Shown here one piece after another: positions 24,770-35,536 of a stretch of 50,445 bases of DNA. Origin of the DNA: Candidatus Altimarinota bacterium (GTDB lineage: Bacteria; Patescibacteriota; Gracilibacteria; BD1-5; UBA2023); NCBI GenBank assembly GCA_014377245.1, contig JACMPX010000014.1, positions 1-50,445 on the forward strand. Direction: 5' to 3'. Made by a program: the position numbers and the translations under genes. The stretch's first letter is position 1; each line of letters begins with the position of its first letter. The notes beneath the pieces were generated by a model. That model did no database searches, was not told where the DNA came from, and saw only the letters and a list, made by a program, of their open reading frames with translations.

Positions 24770-26323
24770 ATGAATACCCCAAAAAATAAAGATAGTATTA
24801 ATCAGGATACATTAAATAATCCAATTGTCATATCAGCACAGACAGGTCTCGATTGATACCGTCTTCGCAATTTTTATATTACCAATTGATTGCAGGGATT
24901 TGTTTGGATGATTTTTCACTTTTCTGTGGTTTTCTTTTTTGGTTTTCTTCTCCATAATATAGCGCTCGTTGGTATATTCCTTTGATTTGCGAATCTGATA
25001 GCATTTGTTATCGATATTCCTCTTGGTATTATTCAGAGATATGTACCTACTCGTCGTATGTTCATCATTGCCGCTATATCTCAACTCATTGCTACAGGAA
25101 TATTTTTTGCCTTTATTTTCAAGATATTTGGTATACTCGAATATGTATCTGGAGTTATCACTCCTGAGTCACTCCAATCTGGTACTGATTGGTTCTTCGG
25201 GAGTGTATTGAACTTAATAGGAGTGGTCATTGCATCGATCTGCTACGGTCTGACCAAAGAGATCAATGATGTATCAACATTTGGATATATCCTCTCACAT
25301 GCAAACCCGAGTGAATATGGTACTATCCTCGCTCGCAATAATATCACATTCGGATTGGGGTCACTCATAGGTCTCGTCCTGTCAGGAGTCATACTATCAT
25401 TCTCTCCAGCATTTGCAGTTGTTATTCTTTGATGTATTATTGCTTGATTCTTGTTATTCACAATCAAATTCTTTGATAACTCGTTGGACTCCATCGAGAT
25501 CAGTGATATATCAGAATTTCGTATATCTGTACAAAAATGGAACAAAGAAAATGTGCGAGAATATATAGTCGAGACGGTCCAAAAAGTCGACCTCGAAAAA
25601 ATAGTAAATAGAGCAAAATATCTCATGCTAAAACCAAAGCAGAAAACAGAATGAACCAAAATTCCATGGGCTAATATTTTGGTCTCCAGTAAGAGAGAAT
25701 TCTCGATCATCTGGGAAATATGTATGCATCATCCGATGCATATATCACTATTTTGGACAATCACGCTTGTTCTCACATTTGGATTTTGGGATACATTTGC
25801 CTCGAGCTTTTTGCTCAATTTTCTCGATCAGATGAAGCCAGGCTGGAGCTATATATTACTTGCTATGATAGGCATACCAGGTATAGTGCTCCAAGAAACT
25901 GCGAGTAAAATAGGGGCCAAAATTGGTATAGTAACTATTGGTATAATCGGTCTCGCACTCTCTGGATGATCACTTGTATTGATGGGTATATTTGCTCTAG
26001 GATCGAGTATTAGTCCTATAATTATATTATCTCTGGCACTCATCAATTCTCTCGGGTATGCATGTGGCATGTCGACTGGGCAGAATCAGTTTCTCGATAC
26101 CTATAATCGTATCTATGCTGAGCATGAGAATCTCACAGAGATCAATTCTAATGCATCATCAGGACCAATGAAAGTCATCCAAAACCTTGCGAATGTCATT
26201 GGTTTGGTCGTAGGTGGAGCACTTCTCAGTTTTGGATTCGCAGCATTCTTTATTATATTTGGACTCGTGATCTTATGACTCCTCTATTGGACAGTCATAG
26301 TAAAAGAGAGAATAAAACTCTAA
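24770..26323 (+). CDS. MFS-like multi-pass membrane transporter
   Basis: The protein is 517 aa with TAA stop and Gly-TGA at several membrane positions. About 12 hydrophobic segments are visible, including MIFHFSVVFFFGFLLHNIAL, FIIAAISQLIATGIFFAFIF, ILLAMIGIPGIVLQETASK and VIGLVVGGALLSFGFAAFFI. A cytoplasmic loop of about 70 charged residues (WNKENVREYIVETVQKVDLE) splits the two six-helix halves. This layout fits the major facilitator superfamily, but no substrate motif could be named. Its 3' end overlaps the convergent PriA-like gene by 4 bp. No Shine-Dalgarno motif precedes the ATG. Confidence 0.75.
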
Positions 26324-27303
26324 CTCCACTCAAGAGTGACACTCCGATTCCTAACAATTTCGACTTCTAGATTTGTAAGTATGTATGAGAGATCTCGGTC
26401 TTTGAGGATGATCTTCTGTTGCCACTCGCCACCACATCGCTCGCGGATATCTGTATCAAAAGCGAAAAAGGTACTGGATTTTTTTAGGAGTCCGATTTTG
26501 TTGATGAGTTTTCTCATTATATCTTCGACTTTTTTCTGTTGTTCGTCATGCACTCGTATAGTCACGAGCTCAGCAAATGGTGGATATCGGAAATCTATCC
26601 TCTCACGAGATAGATATGAGAGAAATGACTTGGTATTTCCCTCTATTATTTCTCTCAGAAGTGGATGATCGGGAGTATAGGTCTGGATATAGAGAGGCAA
26701 GCCTTGTTTTTTGTAGTAGGATATTTCATTGTAGATATCCTCCTCAATATGGTATGAGGGTATAGACATATTCAGCTCAAAAGAGAGCCAAATCACCGCT
26801 CATATCCCTGGATGGACAATACTATTACCTATTTGCGTTGTTATAATAATATCACTCGTGTTGATTTTATCATAGAGTACAGTAGCTTTTTTGCCTGTAT
26901 CACTATCAATACGTAGGATCACCATATCATTTGTTAGGTGTTTTATGAGATTATCCTCGATCTGTTGTATGCCTACTCACACAGGGTTGATCCGAGATCC
27001 ACTACATTCTGGACAGACTATAGGGAATGGTGCTACCTGACTACACTGGTGACAAATTAGACATTTATTCGGTGTAGTATGGTAGGCGAATGCGATATCA
27101 CAATGGGGACACTTCTCATAATGACCACAATCAGCACATATCCATGCTCTAGCATTACCGCGACGCGAATAGAATATGAGAGATTTCTTACCAATTTGCT
27201 TCACACTTTCAATCACGCTGAGTATCTCAGTTGAGATATATGGAGCTTCGATTTTGGCGGATTGGAGTGGGATGATAGTGAGAACTGATGGCAATATATA
27301 CAA
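26320..27303 (-). CDS. Degenerate PriA-like protein (C-terminal half only)
   Basis: The frame is 327 aa from a TTG start (27303) to TAG. It aligns by eye with the second half of primosomal helicase PriA: GKKSLIFYSRRGNARAW, then the zinc-binding region CADCGHYEKCPHC, CLICHQC and CPEC with eight cysteines, then GVGIQQIEDNL (PriA: GxGTE). The N-terminal DNA-binding part and the Walker A/B helicase lobe are missing. Motif V is degraded (TTQIGNSIVHPG where GTQMxxKGxDFP is expected) and the AGRAGR motif VI is deleted. The end, YIQTYTPDHPLL and RYPPFAELVTIRV, is PriA-like. It therefore cannot be an active ATPase. It follows nrdR in the same frame right after its TAG, with no ATG near the start. Confidence 0.72.
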
Positions 27304-27321
27304 GGCTATGTAACTAAAAAA

Positions 27322-27768
27322 CTATCCCAATTCTTCCTCTATAAATCTAACAAATCACTTTACATTATCATGATTGTGATAGATCGATGCATATCTAACG
27401 AATGCTACTTCGTCAAAATCTCTGAGTTTGCGAAGAATATCTCGACCAATACGTTTTGATGAAATAGCTTGCTTATTCTGGGCCCACTCATTCTCGAGTG
27501 TATTGATCGTATCTTCGAGTTTGTCTGGATCAAATGGTCTCTTGACAAGAGCCTTGAGCATAGAGTTCACTATCTTGGTACGGTCATATGGCTCAATCTC
27601 ACCAGATGACTTAGTTACCATGAATGAGACGAATTCTAGTCGTTCGAAAGTTGTAAATCTTGCTTCACACTTTTCACACTCACGTCGACGTCTTATGGCT
27701 TTACCATCATCAGTAGTGCGAGAATCTATAACTCGGGTATCAAGATTACGGCATTTTGGGCATTTCAT
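27322..27768 (-). CDS. nrdR: Transcriptional repressor NrdR
   Basis: The protein is 148 aa. Start MKCPKCRNLDTRVIDSR opens a zinc ribbon (CPKC ... CEKCEARFTTFERLE), followed by an ATP-cone domain (FMVTKSSGEIEPYDRTKIVN) and a C-terminal FDEVAFVRYASIY. A TGA at 27355 reads as Gly and adds the family-like ending GFVRFIEEELG before TAG. NrdR senses ATP/dATP and represses ribonucleotide reductase genes. No nrd genes lie in the window. It sits directly upstream of the PriA-like gene. Confidence 0.95.
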
Positions 27769-27867
27769 AGTAAGTGAAAGATAGAAATTAAAAAGTATTA
27801 TTTATAAGTATTTTTATGTTTTGGATTTGCCTATTTTTTTAGTGAGGTACGGCGAAGGATTAATATA

Positions 27868-30800
27868 TTACTGTACCGTTATTTTTGTATATTTTCCAGT
27901 GGAATGTATCTCAGGTTGGTACATATAGTAGGCAGTGACAGGGGGAAGGAGATAGGTACCGACATACTCTGGTCGGATATAGTAGGTGTAGGTATATGGA
28001 TGATCACTCTGCCAGATGTAGTCCTGAGTAACGAATATACGATCTATTCGAGCCTCGACATGAGTCCATCCGTTGAAGTATCCATATTCTTTATTTACAT
28101 CCGTCGTACTCGAGCTCTCAGTATTAAATATTCACTGTATTGGTCTCCAGCCTCCCGGGATATAGTCCTCAAGTGTGAGATAATATTTGGCTGTATTCTC
28201 TTGTTTCGGTGTCACAGTAATACGCACCCTATAGAGCTCTCACTTGGCAAATATTCCAGTAGTGACATGTGTTGATAAGATGAATTGTCATTGTTTGTCG
28301 AGTCATTTTGATTCATCGACTTTTTCAAATACTCGAGTCACCCCTAGATCAAGGTGATTTTTGCTTTTTACAGCGAATATATTGGTAGGCTCGTCATAAA
28401 TACTGAGTTCATAGTAGAGATTGCTACTGACTCCAGAAATATCGAGTGTATTCCCAAGCATAGATCTGCGAGTATCATAGCTGAATCTATGAGTTCATTT
28501 TTTGGGATTCAAAGGAATTTTGAGTTTGCCTGTAGAGATCGTGAATGATGAAAGTGAGTTCGGTCAGTCTGATAGCTCTATAAGTCACATGAAGAGTTGT
28601 ATCTTTGATTGTGTCGATATAAAATATGATTCTAGATTGACTCACTTGAGAATATCTGTGATGATGGCTCATGCACGCTTCTGCTCACCGATTCGTATGA
28701 GGAGCCTGGCATATATCGCACGATCAGCGGTATCATCCCAGTACCAGTAGGATTCGGTTTTTCTAGAGTTCATTTGGGCTTCTAGATTTTTCTTGGCAGT
28801 TTCATCGAATCTACCCATATATAAAAGTCCAAGACTGTACATGAGATACCCATGACGAGAGAGCTTATTTATATCGATTGACTTTTGTATCGCTTTGGAT
28901 TTTGGATGTTTTCATAGAGCAAGAGTAGCAAAAATCTCCGATTGATTATCCATATCATCCCCGATAGGTATATTGCTAATATAGTCAAGCCCTCGTATTA
29001 TCACCTCATCTGGTATACTCACTCCCAGCTTACGGAACTCATAGAGAGAGCGAATCACATATGGTGTGACATGCTCATTCACATTAATATCTCACTCCCA
29101 GTACTTCCAGCCACCAGTACTATCTTGCATTTTGAGTATTTTAGCAATTCACTCAGTAACATTTTTTTGAGCCTCTAGCATATTGATTGATAAACTGAGA
29201 TTTGTTGCTAGTTGTATTGCCACAGCATTTGGCAGAGTGCTCGAGATCGTCTGCTCGATACATCCATATGGATAGGCAATCATAGATTGTATGATCTTCT
29301 CAGGATTATGTAATGGACTATCTGATACAGATATTGTTACACGTGATTCTGGACTGGTATTTTCATCTATTTTTGGTATCAGCAATACTGTTCCAGTATT
29401 TGCAAAACCAGATATACGAAAAGTGTCAGCTATAATTGGCGGTTTTGATACATACAGTATTTTTGTAATACTGTCGAGAATGATTCATTTTTTATCTTTG
29501 AGCACGAGAGTATATGGAATATTGCCATTCCACTCTTTTCATATTTTTATTTTATACTCTTGTTTGATCGATTGACTAGGATTGAGAATGATTTCCGATG
29601 ATTGTGTTAATAAGGAACCACCAGTACCAATATTCAAATCGAGAGTTGCTCCTGTTATCTGCGGTGTCGAGTTGAATACCGATGCAGTGATAGTCGTTAG
29701 ATCTCCAGAGTATGATAGTGATGGCGCATGCACTTCGAGAGTATATTCACGTCGTACGGCTATTGTTTTTTCTGTTACGGAGAATTGAGAAGATCGCGTC
29801 TGTCCGATCGCTATTATCCGATAATCAGTGACATTGTCTGGAAGTTGGAATATGAATTTTGCCTTCCCACTTACATCTGTCAATATTGACGGATTATAGT
29901 AGGCAGTATTCTGAAATAGTGTCCGTGAAGATATCTGTGCACCATCTCATCATTTATTTCCACTTCCGCCATTCGATCATTTTCTCGATAAAAAACGATT
30001 GCGTTCGATACCAATAGCGGTCATGGCAGTTTTCATTGTGAATGGATATTTCTGGAAAAATTTGGGAATAATATCAAGATCTATATTACCGAGGAGACGA
30101 ATGAGACTTTCATCTACTACCATTATCTCTACCTCACCAGCTACCCCTTTATTATTTGCATCAGTCATAGTGATATCTGCCGAGACTATTTCACGATTTT
30201 TATAGGTTTTTTTATTTGTTTTTATATCCAATATTCATTTTTTGTCTGTTATATCCATGATGATCTCACCATATCCCACAGCATAGGCTTTATCTGTCGG
30301 TCATCCACGTGGGAATGCAATAGCTCCGATGTACACATTAGGATAGAACGTATCATCTATAGTATAGTCTCGAACATAGGTTGATCCAGTGAATAGAATA
30401 TACTCGTGATCTATGACGCCTCCTCGCTCACGTGTGATATAGAGGTATCATCAGCTCGAGAAGGGTGTCGTGATGAGTACATGTGCTAACTCTCCTTCTC
30501 TGTATACAGTCTTCTCTGGTATAACTCTGAGTTGAGTATCTCTGCTCACGAAGTCCCCAGTCATATAGATCAGCGTCTCATGTATAGACTCATTCGGTGC
30601 ACTCAATCACTCTGGAGTGATGGGAAGAATACGCAGAAAATATTCACCTGGTTTCAATCATCGAGTATCGAGATCTATAGTTGACTTGACAATAGATCAC
30701 TCACGAACACGAGTATCAGTACTGTTGATTATCGGAGTTGATTCTCCACGAAGTGTTGATATAGATGCACTCCTATATACTCTGTGGACGAACTCATATC

Positions 30801-33630
30801 GGTATTTTTTTGAAAGACTCTGATCCCATTTTCCTCGCTTAGGTTTTATTATTGCTGTAAGTATATCACCTGGTTTTAGTATTTTTTTCGATACAGTCGC
30901 TTGGAGTGGATTATCCATATCTGTCATCTTATATTGTTGCCCTAATCCAACTAGTAGTGTAGCTGCTGATGTGATACTCTGACTTGTGAGAGGATCTCTG
31001 ATCGTCACCTCAACAGTATAGATATAGTCATCTGAGAACGAAGAGAATTCTACATCAGCTCTGATAATACCATAGCCATCAGCATCGATAGATCCAGTTC
31101 ATTCGGTATAGAACTCAGGCGTCGGCTCATAATAACATCACCAGAAGCAATCTCACCAATTACTCATATCATAGTGAACACTCCTGTATATTCTGTAGGT
31201 TAGTGGTACACTTTTTATCTCACTACCGTTATAGTAACGAGCCTTAACAACTCACTCGATTGTGATATTGGATTTATACGACTTGTCATACCATGGGGTA
31301 GATGTATCAGTATTTGTAATTTCTCGAATATTATTGATGACACCGTTTGTGACTTGATGGCTCGAGAGCTGTACTGTAGCTGTGAATGTTGGGTTAGAGA
31401 ATATTTCTACTTGGAAATTGGCATAGCCATTTCATATGTAAATATTTGGATCCCGTACTAATTGTACTCAGACCGAATAAGAACCGAGAGTGGTGTCTTT
31501 GCTGAGTATGATAGTCGTTGCAATAGAACCATAGGCATTTGCCTTAATTCGCTTACTCGCGATGGATTTTCACTCCTGATCAGTGATATTGATGTCGAAT
31601 TCTTCTCATTCAGGGATCGATAGACTTTTCTCATTTTTTCTCAGATATCCCTTGATATAGATGGTATCACCAGGGAGATAGAGACGCCGATCTGTGTGTA
31701 TATATGCACTATATAGTGATCTTGTTTCCCAGCTATAATCCGACTCCTTCATACCAAAATTCCATCCAGTGATTCCATCATTCCAAGTACTCACTAAATA
31801 GCCTAGATGTCAGTTTCATTGTGATAATGCAACGAAAGAGTTATATCTGCCCTCGTATTCACCCCACCATTCGCTCGTAAGTGAGTAGGGATCATAGCCA
31901 TCAATAGCTCATCGATCTTTTTGTAGAGTACCATCTTTTCCAGTCCTTCATAAAATAGTGCCAGTTCACCAAGACTGAGCTGAGAGTGGTGTATATATAA
32001 TATTATAGCTATTTCTTGTATCCTGTGTATAGAGTTGAGATATGTTATTTCTGAGTGTGATCGATTGATCTGCTCGAGGTACTCCTGTTCGTATATCTGT
32101 AGCCAGGAATTGCATTTTTCCACTACTATCTATTTTCATTGTGATATGAGTATCGATCACTGAGAATACTCTCGGTGGTACCCATCTATCGATAGTACTG
32201 ATATCTGATTTATCAGAAAATGCTAGAATATAGAGTCCTGGAGCGAGTCAACCTGATACGAACAAACTCATAGGAATTGTAGAGACTGTTGTTCACTGTA
32301 TCATAGGAATAGCTTTCTTCACGCAACTCGACACTTCTCGACTGCCGAGTAGGTCATATACGGATTGTATATGAGATTTGTTTCTCAATTCGTTCATCCG
32401 CTCTACTCTCGCATATCCATCGATTCATATTTGACATAGTTCTATGTTATATTCGTTTTTAGCTCCCTGACTCCTGTATAGTTTTGCCTCGACTGGATCT
32501 CAGTATTTGAATATAGTTTTATTGCCAGGTATCTTGAGTGATAGCGATGGTACACTCTTAGCTAGTATATCCATATTCATACTTGTTTTTCTCCCATAGA
32601 TATCTTCGATTGTATCGATATTGAGACTATACTGAGTTCACTCTATGAGATTCGCATATATGACAGCTTTGTTTGGACTGAGTTCTAGGTTATCCTCTGT
32701 GATATTGATTCACTCTGTGATATTGAGTCGTTTCAAGAACTCATTCTTTGCTCTCTGCCGGTGCTCCAGATATTCATCGCTATAGAGTGTCCCACTATCT
32801 GTGAATATATCAGTAGAAAATCGGAACTCTATACGACTCAGCATATTATACTCACTCGAGAGTATATCAGTCACGACACCAGTAGCTGTGAATCTATCGA
32901 GTGGAGCAAATACTATACTCTCAGTATCTCATGCGAGCCCAGCTATGATACAGGCATCACTCGGGTAATTCTCGAGCTCTAGCTGATATGTTCCGATCTT
33001 TCTCTGACTAATAGTATGCTTCTCTATCTCTCTGGTCTTCACTCGAGTCCAGAGTTGGGGATCTCATAGATTCATCCCACAGCTCTCATTGGGTCACATC
33101 TTCCCGATATACCATCTTACATCTGAGACATCGAGATCACCATATCAATAGGTTGTCACTTTGTATGTCATATCCTTTGGTTGGCCTATACGTTTTGTCT
33201 CTATTGTTCTCGGATCATCAGAATAAGTGAACGAAATATTGCGTGGCAGTTCCCATTTTTTCTTTGTTGTAGCATTGTAGATAGTTGCGTCTATTATGAG
33301 CTGATCTCACTTGCTCCAAGCGGCTGGTGTGAGTTCTATAGTATTATTTTTGACAGCAAAATATTCTTCTCATGACGTAGTAGGGTTCCATTTTTTTCCA
33401 TTTTTGCTCATTGCTCATACTATGGCATCCTGATCTAGCAATTCATCGTAACTCGATGTTGCGAACCATGGACGATCTAGGGAGATCATGAGCTTCTTAC
33501 CAGATTGATTCTCGGCTCATAGAAATGAGAAGTATAGGGTGCTCGTTGCAAGATTATATGTGTGATATCCGAGAAAACCTACAAATATTGTTGCTAAGAT
33601 GATGAGTAGATATTGTGAGATTTTTGCCAT
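27868..33630 (-). CDS. Bacterial alpha-2-macroglobulin (YfhM-like), thioester type
   Basis: The protein is 1,920 aa; I checked every in-frame triplet and found only TGA, no TAA or TAG before 27868. It starts MAKISQYLLIILATIFVGFL, a signal anchor. Long beta-rich macroglobulin domains follow (for example RSLYSAYIHTDRRLYLPGDT and YKNREIVSADITMTDANN). The thioester motif YPYGCIEQT places the cysteine near residue 1457, and the helical thioester domain follows (GGWKYWEGDINVNEHVTPYV). The C-terminus (YYIRPEYVGTYLLPPVTAYY MYQPE) is typical of the family. Such proteins trap attacking proteases and are often linked to PBP1C, which is encoded at 44513-46384. Confidence 0.93.
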
Positions 33631-33690
33631 AAAAAGACGATAGAATATGTCTTTTATTATAGAATTTCTTTTGTTCTTTGCAAGGGAAAA

Positions 33691-34392
33691 TTAGATCTGA
33701 TAGCGGATTGCCTCGATCATTTTCTCAACTGTTGGATCAAGCGGTATTTGCGGCATTTTGGCATCGACAATCACAAACATATCTCAAGTTTTCCCATCCA
33801 TAGTTCTTCATTTTCATGATATCTTGAATCGAGTACCAGGCTTTGTTCCTGCTTTGACTTTGAGTGTGAGGACTTTTCCATATACCGTTTTAATAGATAG
33901 TGTAGTATCATAGAGAAAATCTAGAAAAAGAATCTCGATATTTTCTACGACATCGAGGTTTTGAATTTCTTTTTTTGCCTCTTCTTCTCTAGGTTGTTGT
34001 CGTGACTGTGTACGACCACCACCAAAGATATCACCGATATCGAATTCAACATTACCTCAACCACCAAATTGAGAAAAAATATCTTCAAATCCACTCGACT
34101 GAGCACGATCTGATTGTCCCCGAGATTGCGTGCGTCCTGCACTAAAAGGATTGCCACCTCACGCAAAAGGACTTCATTCTGCTGATCCAAATTGATCATA
34201 GCTCTTTCGTTTCTCTTTATCTCCGAGAGTCTGATATGCCTCATTTATTTCTTTGAATTTAGCTTCAGATTTTTTGTCTCCTATATTGCGATCTGGATGA
34301 TGTTCCATAGCCTTTTTTTTGTAAGCTTTTTTGATATCGGCTTCACTGGCTCATTTGCTCACACCGAGAGATGTATAGTAGTCTTTTGACAT
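33691..34392 (-). CDS. Minimal DnaJ/CbpA-like co-chaperone
   Basis: The protein is 233 aa, start [20 protein letters not shown] and TAA stop. The J domain includes the HPD motif ([11 protein letters not shown]) and [18 protein letters not shown] Gly/Phe-rich linker ([17 protein letters not shown]) follows, with several Gly from TGA. The C-terminal domain is short ([20 protein letters not shown]) and there are no zinc-finger cysteines. It is therefore a type-B J protein, shorter than usual DnaJ (about 370 aa) or CbpA (about 300 aa). It would stimulate DnaK, which is not in this window. It lies 60 bp upstream of the macroglobulin gene. Confidence 0.9.
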
Positions 34393-34469
34393 AGGATAGT
34401 ATTGATAATATTCTATTGATAGTATATTAAAATAAGATCAGGAGTCAAAATGAGCTTATATTCCCAGTA

Positions 34470-34832
34470 TTATATTTGCTTGACTCCCGTCAGTAAAGAA
34501 ATTGCAGTAGAGATTTTTCCTGATAATTCTCTCGGTATAACTATATTATTTCATTTCATTTTTATATTTTCTAATAGTTTTTTTTCATCCTCACTGATTC
34601 ATCCTCGTATATACCAGAGGAGATCATCACTTTTGATTTCTGAGTGACTATCTTTGATATTTTTTATTCGAAAAACATAGCATGTTCATTGAACAACCCT
34701 TTCAGATAAAATCTCGATAATCTCAGATACTTTTTTGCTGACTCTGGATGTCTTATATACTCCTCATAGTATATCTGAATCCAATATTGGTTCGTTTCCT
34801 GGTAGCCAGGTAGGATCAAGTTGAGTTGGCAT
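34470..34832 (-). CDS. Hypothetical protein (120 aa) visible only with TGA as Gly
   Basis: Start MPTQLDPTWLPGNEPI, stop TAA. Four TGA codons read as Gly (DILGGVYKTSR, VVQGTCYVF, YIRGGISEDE, KMKGNNIVI), in positions that look natural. The protein is soluble with mixed charge (VSKKVSEIIEILSER). In another minus frame a 73-aa ORF overlaps at 34664-34885 without ATG; I consider that a shadow. The gene begins about 43 bp after the lipoprotein stop and is likely part of the same transcript. Family unknown. Confidence 0.6.
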
Positions 34833-34875
34833 ATATCAGTATAAGAGTAGAAATCAAAAAGAAGTAAGTATTGAG

Positions 34876-35463
34876 TTAGTTGCAAAAGTCTCGGGTTGGT
34901 ATTTGTGATCAGTCTTTCTGATCAAATGGCTTAACTACTTTGCAAGAAACAAGTTTTGCAGGTATTGATTCAATTCTTGGCATAGTATGTTCATTTTTTG
35001 GTTGAGTGTATTGTGGTCAATATGAGTAACCATATTTTCCATTCATTCCAATTCCATATCTATAGCCAAATTCCGTTTTTCATGGAATAATAATTGTTTT
35101 TCATGGAATAGCTACTAAGCTTGAAGGTATCACTTTACTATAACTGCGAACTACTATGGGTTCTTTTGTTTCGCATAGTGCTAATACCTTTTGCTGAGTA
35201 TTATAAGTATACTCACACATTTTATCTCCAAGAGGTCAATTGCTCGTATATACTTTCTTGGTAAGAATAGGCTCTCTATAGACAGGAACGTATATTGGCT
35301 CCTCGTATACTGGTGTATATTGGGTATTTGGTAATTTTTTAGGAGGAGTTGAACATGCTCACATGACTCCACTCGCTATGAGTGACATTACTATTTTTGA
35401 TACCACTGGAATAGTTTGAATAGGAAATCGAGAATTTTCTAACTGAGGCTGGAGTTTTTCCAT
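34876..35463 (-). CDS. Putative lipoprotein, unknown function
   Basis: The protein is 195 aa with TAA stop. The N-terminus is hydrophobic and followed by a lipobox-like VMGAC; the Gly there is a TGA codon at 35362, so the lipobox exists only in the recoded reading. The mature part is Tyr/Pro-rich, with PVYEEPIYVPVYREPI and a Tyr-Gly repeat region (GYRYGIGMNGKYGYSYGPQY). Other cysteines occur (DKMCEYTYN, LVSCKVV, DFCN). A TATAAT box lies 9 nt before the ATG, so the transcript may be leaderless. Surface anchoring is inferred from the lipobox; no family was recognised. Confidence 0.7.
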
Positions 35464-35536
35464 AAAATATATATTATAAGCTTTATACACTATAGTATAA
35501 TCATTTTTTTCCATTTGCAAGTATAGAATATCAATA

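Noticed and set aside
27904-28275. Plus-strand 123-aa ORF
   Set aside because: Antisense to the C-terminal domain of the alpha-2-macroglobulin, which has clear family motifs.
34664-34885. Minus-strand 73-aa ORF
   Set aside because: No ATG start, and a longer code-25 frame with natural composition occupies the same DNA.
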